Below are positions 1-5,763 of a DNA stretch of 12,580 bases, piece by piece. Location: contig CAMDKB010000086.1 in NCBI GenBank assembly GCA_945901195.1, positions 1-12,580 of the forward strand, written 5' to 3'. The notes beneath the pieces were generated by a model, which saw nothing but the letters and a program-made list of their open reading frames with translations, had not been told where the DNA came from and searched no databases. A program made the position numbers and the translations under genes. Within the stretch, counting starts at the first letter, position 1. Each line of letters begins with the position of its first letter. The DNA is from Rhizobium sp. Q54. GTDB lineage: Bacteria; Pseudomonadota; Alphaproteobacteria; Rhizobiales; Beijerinckiaceae.

Positions 1-432
1 GATATCGAAATGTTCCTTCGGATCGAAATCAAACGCGGGCTTTACGCCGACCACGCGCGCTTCAACATTGTCATGTTCGTCCTTGCCCAAAGGCACTTCA
101 GACAAAGGCGTGTTGGGTATTTCTGACAAGGCCTTGTGCAGAGCTTCAATCGCGGCTTTTTCCTCGCGCTCGTATTCGCTCATCTGATCCTTGAGCACCG
201 CGACTTCAGCCTTCAGTTCATCTGCCTTGGCGGTATTCTTTTCTTTCATCGCCGCGCCGATTTTCTTCGACGCTGCGTTGCGCCGCTCTTGCGCCTTTTG
301 CGATTGGGCGATGGCTGCGCGTCTGACATCGTCGAGCGCGAACAGTCTTTCAGACAACGGCTCAAGGTTGCGCCTGATACGGCCGTCGTCAAACGCCTGT
401 TGGTTCTCTCTGATCCAGCGGATGTCGTACAT
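1..432 (-). CDS. serS: Seryl-tRNA synthetase, N-terminal part (gene runs off the left edge)
   Basis: Class II aminoacyl-tRNA synthetase that activates serine and loads it onto tRNA-Ser (and tRNA-Sec where present) in the cytoplasm. Only the first 144 codons are inside the window. The ATG at 430-432 opens with MYDIRWIRENQQAFD, the standard SerRS beginning. Residues about 30-105 are the charged, heptad-like helical arm (for example KAQERRNAASKKIGAAMKEK), which forms the antiparallel coiled coil that grips the tRNA long variable arm. The segment IPNTPLSEVPLGKDEHDN leads into the catalytic core, which lies outside. The start is 11 nt after the stop of the upstream transporter, and the weak GAAAG-like ribosome site overlaps that stop codon, so the two are probably co-transcribed and may be translationally linked. 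Family identity is secure; the catalytic motifs cannot be inspected. Confidence 0.96.
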   Translation of the reverse strand, partial: MYDIRWIRENQQAFDDGRIRRNLEPLSERLFALDDVRRAAIAQSQKAQERRNAASKKIGAAMKEKNTAKADELKAEVAVLKDQMSEYEREEKAAIEALHKALSEIPNTPLSEVPLGKDEHDNVEARVVGVKPAFDFDPKEHFDI

Positions 433-443
433 ATTTCAAACTT

Positions 444-1313
444 TCAACGGAAACGGCGCGTGAGATTCGCGCCATAAATCGTGCACAGGAGCCCTGCCAT
501 TACCAAGGTTCCGCCTATCAGTTCAATCGCGGTGATTGTCTCGCCCAGAACAAACGCCGCCGAGAGAAGGCCGAAAACAGGCACCAACAGCGCAAATGGC
601 GCGACTAAGGCGGCAGGATAGCGGCTCAAGAGGTGGCTCCAGACGCCAAAGCAGAAGATCGTTGCGGGATAGGCAAGAATTGCCACGATCAGCACGAGGC
701 TCCAGGAGGGGTGGAGCACCTTGGCCGTCTCCCCTGCCCCATCAAGCCAGAGCGACAGAAGCGTGAGCGGAATGGGAGAAACGAGGCTTGTCCACACGAC
801 AAAAGACAGCATGTCGATACGCCCTGCCTTCTTGCCGATGACATTGGCGCATCCCCAGCAAAAGGCTCCCGCAAGCACAAGCAGAAACGGCATCAATTCT
901 GCGCCACCGGCCCGGCGCTGCCCGATGAGCACGACGCCTGCAAAGGCAATCAACGTACCTGCAACCTGAAACCACAGCGGCTTTTCGCGAAACAGGATCA
1001 CGGTCAGAATGAGCGTGAAGAAAACCTGCGTCTGCACCACGATTGCTGTCATGCCGACAGGAGCGCCCAGATGCAGCGCAGAAAATACCAGGCCGAACTG
1101 GCCGATTCCCAATGCAGTTCCATAGGCGATGATGACCCACAGCGGCGCCTTGGGCGGCTTGATGAAAAGCATGGCCGGAAAAGCTGTAAAGATGAAGCGC
1201 AGGGCTGAGAGCATCAACGGCGGCACTTCCTCCACGCCGTATTTCACAGGAATGAAGCTCACGCCCCAGATGAAGGCGACCAATGCGGCCAAAAGCTGTT
1301 CGCGAGCGGGCAT
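444..1313 (-). CDS. EamA-family (DMT superfamily) transporter, RhaT/YdcZ-like permease
   Basis: A 289-residue integral membrane protein made of two EamA repeats with about ten hydrophobic segments, typical of drug/metabolite exporters in the inner membrane. The first repeat begins LLAALVAFIWGVSFIPVKYG and the second LAGAFCWGCANVIGKKAGRI; the W-G and small-residue patterns of the family are visible in both. The reading frame extends upstream to 1394, but those extra codons lie in the tatC terminator hairpin. I therefore place the start at the ATG at 1311-1313 (MPAREQ), which has GGAA about six bases upstream. EamA exporters carry amino acids, nucleosides or small metabolites; the substrate cannot be read from the sequence. 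The gene sits between tatC and serS, and its promoter should lie in 1314-1364, because a terminator ends the tat transcript just upstream. Confidence 0.9.
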   Translation of the reverse strand: MPAREQLLAALVAFIWGVSFIPVKYGVEEVPPLMLSALRFIFTAFPAMLFIKPPKAPLWVIIAYGTALGIGQFGLVFSALHLGAPVGMTAIVVQTQVFFTLILTVILFREKPLWFQVAGTLIAFAGVVLIGQRRAGGAELMPFLLVLAGAFCWGCANVIGKKAGRIDMLSFVVWTSLVSPIPLTLLSLWLDGAGETAKVLHPSWSLVLIVAILAYPATIFCFGVWSHLLSRYPAALVAPFALLVPVFGLLSAAFVLGETITAIELIGGTLVMAGLLCTIYGANLTRRFR

Positions 1314-1320
1314 GAGCGAT

Positions 1321-1338
1321 TCCAGATTGATGTCTGGA
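1321..1338. promoter_or_regulatory. Perfect 6-6-6 dyad just upstream of the EamA start
   Basis: TCCAGA and TCTGGA arms enclose a 6-base spacer, eight bases before the ATG at 1313. The right arm, read on the minus strand, holds the GGA that would serve as ribosome site. The dyad could be an operator half-site pair or a small mRNA hairpin that masks translation initiation. A six-base dyad arises by chance fairly often, so this is only a candidate. Confidence 0.3.
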
Positions 1339-1356
1339 CTAGCCCGGGCAAGATGT

Positions 1357-1391
1357 CGAAACAAGCAGGCCCGGCAATATGCCGGGCCTGC
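1357..1391 (-). terminator. Rho-independent terminator after tatC
   Basis: The arms at 1365-1376 and 1380-1391 form a perfect 12-bp GC-rich stem (GCAGGCCCGGCA against its complement) with a three-base loop. On the minus strand the stem is followed by TTGTTTC. It lies 24 nt after the tatC stop and before the EamA gene, so it should close the tatABC transcript and separate it from EamA-serS. The short AATTTT after the stem on the other strand could also give weak plus-strand termination. Confidence 0.82.
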
Positions 1392-1414
1392 CAATTTTAC
1401 ATGTCTCTCGGGTC

Positions 1415-2245
1415 CTATTCGGCTGGCGTGCCCGGCCCTGCCGCAGGTTCATTTTCCCGGGTCCTCTCGATCATCTTCACGCTGAGGATCGACAACTCGT
1501 AGAGCAGGACACCAGGTACCGCGAGGAAGAACATCGAGAACAGGTCCGGCGGCGTCAGGACGGCGGCGATCACGAATACAATCAGGACCGCGATCCGACG
1601 CTTTTCTTTCAGGAATTGCGACGACACCACGCCGATCCGCCCCAGAAGCGTCAGAATGACCGGCATCTGGAATGTGATCCCGAAGGCGAAGATCAGGGTC
1701 ATGATCAGGCTGAGATATTCCGAAACACGCGGCAACAGCTCAATGGCGGCGCGACCGGGCTCCTTGGATTGCTGCATGCCAAGAAAGAAGTGCAGCAGGC
1801 TCGGCAGAACCAGAAAATAGACCAGCGCTGCGCCAAGCCCGAAGAAGACCGGGGTCGCCACCAGATAAGGCCAGAACGCCGCGCGTTCGTGCTTGTAGAG
1901 CCCTGGCGCGACGAACTTGTAGATCTGCGACAGCAGCCACGGGCAGGACACGAACAGGGCGGCGAACATCGACACCTTGATCTGCGTGAAAAAGAACTCG
2001 GCAGGCCCGGTATAGATCAGTTTCGGGTCAGTGATCCCGGCACCGATTGCGGCGGAATGGAAAGGGATCACCAGGAGGTTGTAGATCTCCTTGGCGAAAA
2101 AGAAGAAGCCGACAAACGCCACGAGGAAGCCTATGAGCGACTTGAGTATCCGCGAGCGAAGCTCGATAAGATGCTCAATCAGCGGCGCTTTCGAGCTTTC
2201 GACTTCGTCTGGGATCGCGTCATTGCTTATTACGGTGTTAGACAT
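1415..2245 (-). CDS. tatC: Twin-arginine translocase subunit TatC
   Basis: Polytopic inner-membrane core of the Tat pathway; with TatB it binds the twin-arginine signal peptide of folded, often cofactor-containing exports. The product is 276 residues, close to the family norm. It shows the cytoplasmic HLIELRSR motif (25-32), the periplasmic-loop FVAPGLYKHER with Glu120 matching the conserved signal-peptide-site glutamate of Escherichia coli TatC, FLVLP near 145-149, and TPPD (231-234). About six membrane spans are visible (roughly 36-60, 90-115, 124-150, 176-200, 217-232, 236-252). A short 20-residue N-terminal tail and a Glu/Pro/Ala C-terminal tail flank the core. The gene is third in tatABC, 54 nt after tatB, and is followed by a strong terminator. 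Confidence 0.97.
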   Translation of the reverse strand: MSNTVISNDAIPDEVESSKAPLIEHLIELRSRILKSLIGFLVAFVGFFFFAKEIYNLLVIPFHSAAIGAGITDPKLIYTGPAEFFFTQIKVSMFAALFVSCPWLLSQIYKFVAPGLYKHERAAFWPYLVATPVFFGLGAALVYFLVLPSLLHFFLGMQQSKEPGRAAIELLPRVSEYLSLIMTLIFAFGITFQMPVILTLLGRIGVVSSQFLKEKRRIAVLIVFVIAAVLTPPDLFSMFFLAVPGVLLYELSILSVKMIERTRENEPAAGPGTPAE

Positions 2246-2299
2246 TTTGCTCAGCCTCTGGGAACAGGGCCACAGGAATTTCAGACATAGGCAGGCGCA

Positions 2300-2809
2300 T
2301 CAAACCTTGGCAGCAGTCTGGCCAAGCGTCTGGGCTTGGGCCGGTTCACTATCGAGTCCGACTTCCCGGACCGGCATATGTGAAATGCCATCAGCAGGCG
2401 CATGGGTTGCCGCAACATCGGCAGCCCTGGGGATATCAACCTGAATGAACGCGCCGTCGGGATCATTGTCTGGCGTGGGATTCTTGGGTTCAGCCGCCTT
2501 GGCCACTTCAACGGGCTTGCCAGCGTTGTCGATGGCGTCTCGCAAATCCCGCTCGGTCTGGCGCAAGGCGTCGGTGTTCAGGTCAAGCTTGGCGTCTTGC
2601 GCCATCTTCTCCATGTCCTTCTTGAGGTCCTGGAGCTCTGAATCGCGCATTGCGTCGGAAAACTGCTGCTGAAACTCGCCCGCCATCCGTCGCATCTTGG
2701 CGACATATTGCCCGACCTGACGCAAAACGCGCGGCAGATCCTTTGGCCCGATCAGCAACAGGGCTGCGATGCCAATGACGATCAATTTGGAGGCGTCGAA
2801 GTCAAACAT
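2300..2809 (-). CDS. tatB: Sec-independent protein translocase subunit TatB
   Basis: Single-span partner of TatC in the twin-arginine receptor complex. The protein starts MFDFDASKLIVIGIAALLLI (membrane helix about 6-20) and continues with GPKDLPRVLR, the TatB signature at the hinge, then a long charged amphipathic helix to about residue 75. The rest is a Pro/Ala/Asp-rich tail of about 90 residues, usual for alphaproteobacterial TatB. The frame is open upstream to 2869, but the family start is clearly the ATG at 2807-2809, giving 169 residues. GAGGGA lies about 11 bases upstream, a somewhat long spacing. The gap of about 180 nt to tatA is wide for a tat operon and contains a hairpin. Confidence 0.95.
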   Translation of the reverse strand: MFDFDASKLIVIGIAALLLIGPKDLPRVLRQVGQYVAKMRRMAGEFQQQFSDAMRDSELQDLKKDMEKMAQDAKLDLNTDALRQTERDLRDAIDNAGKPVEVAKAAEPKNPTPDNDPDGAFIQVDIPRAADVAATHAPADGISHMPVREVGLDSEPAQAQTLGQTAAKV

Positions 2810-2933
2810 GGGCGTAGACCGTCCCTCAATGGGAGATGAAAGTAACAGGCGACGGCCGCCGAATTTCATCAGCCCTGCTGGCCTTTGAACAGCCTCGATG
2901 GCCTATGAACCCGGCGGCTTCCAAGTCGCGACC

Positions 2934-2955
2934 GGCCGGCAGATGACTGCCGGCC
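2934..2955 (-). promoter_or_regulatory. Intercistronic hairpin between tatA and tatB
   Basis: GGCCGGCAG at 2934-2942 and CTGCCGGCC at 2947-2955 form a perfect 9-bp stem with loop ATGA, 33 nt after the tatA stop. No T-run follows on the minus strand, so it is unlikely to be a full terminator. It could stabilise the tatA 3' end or cut back read-through into tatBC. TatA is needed in large excess over TatB and TatC, which would fit either role; that link is inference. Confidence 0.5.
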
Positions 2956-2988
2956 TCCTGCGTTGCGTTGCTGGCCGGGAGCCGATCG

Positions 2989-3228
2989 TCAGCTGACTTT
3001 CTGTGTCTGCGAAGTCGGCGTAACCGGTGCAGCGGCTGTCTGGTCGATAGTCTTTGCAACTTCGGGGGGCGTTTCGGCGACCTTCTCGTCTTCCGCCATG
3101 CCCTTCTTGAAGGACTTGATGCCCTTGGCGACATCGCCCATCAGGTCGGAAATCTTGCCTTTGCCACCGAACAGCAGCAAAGCGATGCCGCCAACGACCA
3201 GCCAGTGCCAAATTGACAATGAGCCCAT
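2989..3228 (-). CDS. tatA: Twin-arginine translocase subunit TatA
   Basis: Small membrane protein that oligomerises to form the Tat conduit for folded proteins. It has 79 residues: a short N-terminal segment with the membrane helix (MGSLSIWHWLVVGGIALLLF, 1-20), the Phe-Gly hinge (F20-G21), and an amphipathic helix GKGKISDLMGDVAKGIKSFK at 22-41, followed by an acidic and Thr/Pro tail. This is the alphaproteobacterial TatA pattern. The frame is open to 3309, but the ATG at 3226-3228 is chosen because AGGAGA sits seven bases before it and the family alignment begins there. It is the first gene of tatABC and is divergent from the hydrolase unit. In rhizobial genomes scpB usually precedes tatA; here about 5 kb of other genes lies between them. 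Confidence 0.96.
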   Translation of the reverse strand: MGSLSIWHWLVVGGIALLLFGGKGKISDLMGDVAKGIKSFKKGMAEDEKVAETPPEVAKTIDQTAAAPVTPTSQTQKVS

Positions 3229-3280
3229 GGAAATCTCCTGCTTTTGCAGCGCCCGGACCTCCCGGCGTCTGTTGAGTTGT

Positions 3281-3309
3281 AAATTATTGGACCAGAGGTG
3301 CAAAAACAA
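3281..3309 (-). promoter_or_regulatory. Candidate promoter for tatABC
   Basis: On the minus strand TTGTTT (3309-3304) is followed after 17 bases by TAATTT (3286-3281), about 52 nt upstream of the tatA ATG. The hexamers and spacing resemble a housekeeping promoter, though neither is consensus. It is the best match I found in the spacer, but a TTGAC-containing alternative exists further upstream near 3367. Confidence 0.4.
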
Positions 3310-3317
3310 GCAGGCAC

Positions 3318-3377
3318 TTAGCGTGAAATTGGGTGACTTAGCCGAGTTTCGGGCGAGTTAGCGTCAAGTCTCCGCAT
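3318..3377. repeat. Three 20-bp phased repeats starting TTAGC
   Basis: TTAGCG, TTAGCC and TTAGCG begin at 3318, 3338 and 3358, an exact 20-base period, close to two helical turns. Units 1 and 2 also share GGG-GA at the same offset, and units 1 and 3 share TTAGCGT-AA. They lie directly upstream of the candidate tatA -35 element in the divergent spacer, a fitting place for a cooperative regulator. No known operator is recognised, and the units agree at only about half of their positions. Confidence 0.45.
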
Positions 3378-3494
3378 GATTTCCAGTCCGATTTTCAGAC
3401 TTGCAAAAAAGCGTGGCCCGAGTCAGCTTCCGGATAAGAGGCTTGGGGGACGGCAAAGCTGATCCCGGATGGAACAGGCCCAAAGGAGGAAACC

Positions 3495-3572
3495 ATGCGG
3501 GATGCGCGCACGACCTGCGTCCAGGCGGCGGTAATCCTTTGGGCGAGCACTTCCCAGACAGGATATCCATGA
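3495..3572 (+). CDS. 25-residue leader ORF translationally coupled to the hydrolase
   Basis: A short ORF with a much better ribosome site (AAAGGAGG followed by AAACC and ATG) than any other gene in the window. It encodes 25 residues beginning MRDARTTCVQ and ending TGYP, then TGA. The stop overlaps the next ATG as ATGA (3569-3572), the classic arrangement for translational coupling. The peptide resembles no family I know, and I see no run of regulatory codons as in amino-acid attenuators. A proline codon directly before the stop can slow termination. The likely role is to load ribosomes onto the hydrolase mRNA or to regulate it. It could instead be an unused frame, but the strength of the ribosome site and the exact overlap argue against chance. 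Confidence 0.5.
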   Translation: MRDARTTCVQAAVILWASTSQTGYP

Positions 3573-4387
3573 GCGAGACCACGGCCATATCCGGGCCTGA
3601 AACTGCGATGCAGTTAACTTCGAGCAAGATCCAGCTTGGCGACGTCGAGTTGTCCTATCACCGGGGCGGCCGTGGAAGGACGCTTGTGTATCTCCACGGC
3701 TGCGATGGCCTCTACGCGCATGCGCGTGTCCTCGACAGACTTGCAGAAGACTTTGACATCATCGCCCCCATTCTTCCCGGCTTCGAGCGTTCGCAATTGC
3801 CGGACTGGCTCGATTCCATTGATGATTACGCTCATCTCACCATTGCCTTGATGGACAAGCTGGGGCTGACAAATGTTGCCTTGGCAGGTGCTTCCATCGG
3901 TGGATGGATAGCTGCCGAAATCGCCACCAAAAACCAGAGCCGCATCGGAGCCCTCGCTTTGGTCGCGCCGGTGGGAATCAAGGTTGGTCCACCTGACCGG
4001 CTCGACGTCCCCGATATTTTCGCCATGCGTGATGCGTCGCTGAGGAAGATGCTGTTTCACAACCCGGACAAAGCCGTGCAGGACTTTTCAACGCTTGGCG
4101 ACGAGGAACTCACCGCCATTGCGCGCAACCGGGAAACACTCGCGATGGTGAGCTGGGAGCCCTACATGCACAATCCCAAACTCGCGCGCCGGTTGTTTGG
4201 GGTCGATGTTCCCACGCTGTTGTTGCGCGGCAGTTCAGACGGCATGATCTCGCAGAACTATATCGAGGCCTTTTCCGCCTTGATGCACAAAGCCAGAGTA
4301 CAGGTCCTCGCTGATTGCGGACATTTTCCGCATGTTGAGCAACCAGGCGCACTTTGTGTAGCCATCGCCGCTTTTGCAAAGCTTTAG
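3569..4387 (+). CDS. Alpha/beta-hydrolase fold protein
   Basis: A 272-residue cytoplasmic hydrolase of the alpha/beta fold; no signal peptide is seen. The catalytic triad is visible: nucleophile elbow G-A-S-I-G with Ser109, acid Asp224 in LLLRGSSDGM, and His252 in DCGHFPHVEQP. The oxyanion segment is YLHGCDG at 41-47. A lid-like insertion spans about 140-205. The general layout resembles esterases and MhpC-like C-C bond hydrolases, but the substrate cannot be assigned. The ATG at 3569 is preceded by AGGA and overlaps the stop of the leader ORF; a second Met lies 13 codons later with no ribosome site. The frame is open further upstream to a TTG at 3401, but that stretch has no ribosome site and contains the leader ORF. 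The monooxygenase gene follows after 18 nt and is surely co-transcribed. Confidence 0.9.
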   Translation: MSETTAISGPETAMQLTSSKIQLGDVELSYHRGGRGRTLVYLHGCDGLYAHARVLDRLAEDFDIIAPILPGFERSQLPDWLDSIDDYAHLTIALMDKLGLTNVALAGASIGGWIAAEIATKNQSRIGALALVAPVGIKVGPPDRLDVPDIFAMRDASLRKMLFHNPDKAVQDFSTLGDEELTAIARNRETLAMVSWEPYMHNPKLARRLFGVDVPTLLLRGSSDGMISQNYIEAFSALMHKARVQVLADCGHFPHVEQPGALCVAIAAFAKL

Positions 4388-4405
4388 GGTTCTGGAGCTA
4401 AAACG

Positions 4406-5587
4406 ATGAGAGTCTTCTATTTCACTGAAGCGCCCTACCCTGATCTTCCGCCTGCGCAGGATTACGACAGCGTGCGTGTAACGTTGCCAAACGAGGTCTG
4501 CGATCCGGAAATCAGCTCAGAACTCTACAACCGCTATCTCAGCGAATGGGAACTGGCCGATGCCGAGGGACTCGACATCATGGTCAACGAGCATCACCAG
4601 ACACCCACCTGCATCAATTCTGCAGCGCCGGTCATACTCGGTGCTCTCGCGCGCACGACAAAACGGGCGCGATTGCTGGTGCTTGGCAATCCCATCGCCA
4701 ACCGCAATCAACCTGTCCGGGTCGCTGAGGAAATGGCGCTGATAGATTGTATTTCACGCGGGCGTCTCGAATGCGGATTTATTCGCGGTGTTCCTTTTGA
4801 AATAGCGCCTGCCAACAGCAGTCCGGTTCGCATGTACGACAGGTTTTTCGAAGCCCTCGATCTGATCGTCAAGGCCTGGACCACGCGCAACGGACCTTTC
4901 TCTCACGAGGGCCGCTATTTCCACCACCGGATGGTCAATATCTGGCCACGCCCATTTCAGCAGCCTCATCCGCCGCTTTGGACAGCGTCCAGTTCCGGCA
5001 ATGGCGCACTGGAAGCTGGTCGGCGCGGCTATGTACTGGCGACGTTCATTTCCGGTTTCAAGAATACGCCGAACATATTCAAAGGCTATCGAGAGGGCTG
5101 GGCCGCTGCAGGACGGACGGCGCCACCGGGGCTCGACCGGCTCGCCTATGCCGGTTTTGTATATACAGGCCGCACCGACAAGGAAGGGCGCGAAGGGGGA
5201 CAAAAGCTGCTTTGGCAAATGAGTCAGCACGCCAACGGCCCGCGCTGGATAGCCAACGCGCCAGGCTACAATTCGGTCGCGGCAAATGTGGCTGCCATGC
5301 GGAACGCCAAGCCTGAAAGCCGCGACAACGAACATCCGGTCGAAATGGATGTGGATGACCAGATCGAGAAGGGCAATCTGTTCTGTGGCAGTCCGGAAAC
5401 TGTGGTCAAGCAGATACGTCGTTTCTACGACGCCGTCGGTGGTTTCGGGAATCTGCTCGCCATCGGTCAGGCCGGCTTTATGGGCCATGAGGAAACGGCG
5501 GCTGGCATTCGTTTGCTGGCGCGCGAGGTTTTTCCGCGCCTCAAGGAATTTGGTGAGCCGGCTGGCTCCCGGGCGGCTGCAGAATAG
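4406..5587 (+). CDS. LLM-class (luciferase-like) flavin-dependent monooxygenase
   Basis: A 393-residue member of the bacterial-luciferase superfamily, TIM-barrel enzymes that use reduced FMN (or F420) and oxygen to oxidise an organic substrate. Family features are visible: the NEHHQTP segment at 61-67 after strand 2, AEEMALIDCISRGRLECGF around 107-125 (the conserved A-E-x-x-A-x-x-D-x-x-S-x-G-R block), the FSHEGRYFHH region and WPRPFQQPHPPLW, and the C-terminal FCGSPETVVKQIRRF. GGAG lies eight bases before the ATG. No flavin reductase gene is adjacent, so reduced flavin would come from elsewhere. Pairing with a hydrolase suggests oxygenation followed by hydrolysis, for example a Baeyer-Villiger step then ester cleavage; this is inference and the substrate is unknown. 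Confidence 0.9.
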   Translation: MRVFYFTEAPYPDLPPAQDYDSVRVTLPNEVCDPEISSELYNRYLSEWELADAEGLDIMVNEHHQTPTCINSAAPVILGALARTTKRARLLVLGNPIANRNQPVRVAEEMALIDCISRGRLECGFIRGVPFEIAPANSSPVRMYDRFFEALDLIVKAWTTRNGPFSHEGRYFHHRMVNIWPRPFQQPHPPLWTASSSGNGALEAGRRGYVLATFISGFKNTPNIFKGYREGWAAAGRTAPPGLDRLAYAGFVYTGRTDKEGREGGQKLLWQMSQHANGPRWIANAPGYNSVAANVAAMRNAKPESRDNEHPVEMDVDDQIEKGNLFCGSPETVVKQIRRFYDAVGGFGNLLAIGQAGFMGHEETAAGIRLLAREVFPRLKEFGEPAGSRAAAE

Positions 5588-5626
5588 TTTTCTGCACAAC
5601 GCCACCAGCAGCGTCCTGAAAATCGA

Positions 5627-5644
5627 ATGTGCATTTTAACACAT
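5627..5644. promoter_or_regulatory. Short dyad in the spacer before the RTX gene
   Basis: ATGTG and CACAT enclose an 8-base AT-rich spacer, 40 nt after the monooxygenase stop. This is the most AT-rich spot of the 176-nt spacer and a plausible place for an RTX promoter or operator. Further on, a weak GGCCC/GGGCC hairpin (5653-5667) and a GTTTTT run (5694-5699) might end the upstream transcript. Neither is strong. Confidence 0.22.
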
Positions 5645-5763
5645 GAGTGATCGGCCCTTCCCGGGCCCTGTCACCTGCGAAACAGCCGCTGTCGTTTTTC
5701 CCATGCATGTTCCTCTCCACGGAAACAGCGCGATGCCGCGCCTTGCCAACAGGAGAGATGAAC

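Noticed and set aside
1379..2290. 303-codon plus-strand frame antisense to tatC
   Set aside because: It lies wholly over tatC, has a composition dominated by Arg/Gln/Asp typical of an antisense frame, and has no family motif; tatC is unambiguous.
3398..3420. Sigma-54-like GG/GC pattern on the minus strand (GGGCCACG ... TTGCA)
   Set aside because: The distance between the GG and GC elements is 12-13 bases rather than the required 10.
3401..3568. 56-codon upstream extension of the hydrolase from a TTG
   Set aside because: The TTG has no ribosome site, the extension has no family similarity, and it would read through the strong ribosome site of the leader ORF.
4754..5605. 283-codon minus-strand frame antisense to the monooxygenase
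   Set aside because: It is a shadow of a clear LLM gene, with no motif and no ribosome site.
5653..5699. Intrinsic terminator after the monooxygenase
   Set aside because: The GGCCC/GGGCC stem is only 5 bp and is separated from the GTTTTT run by about 27 bases; the ACAG/CTGT stem before that run is only 4 bp.
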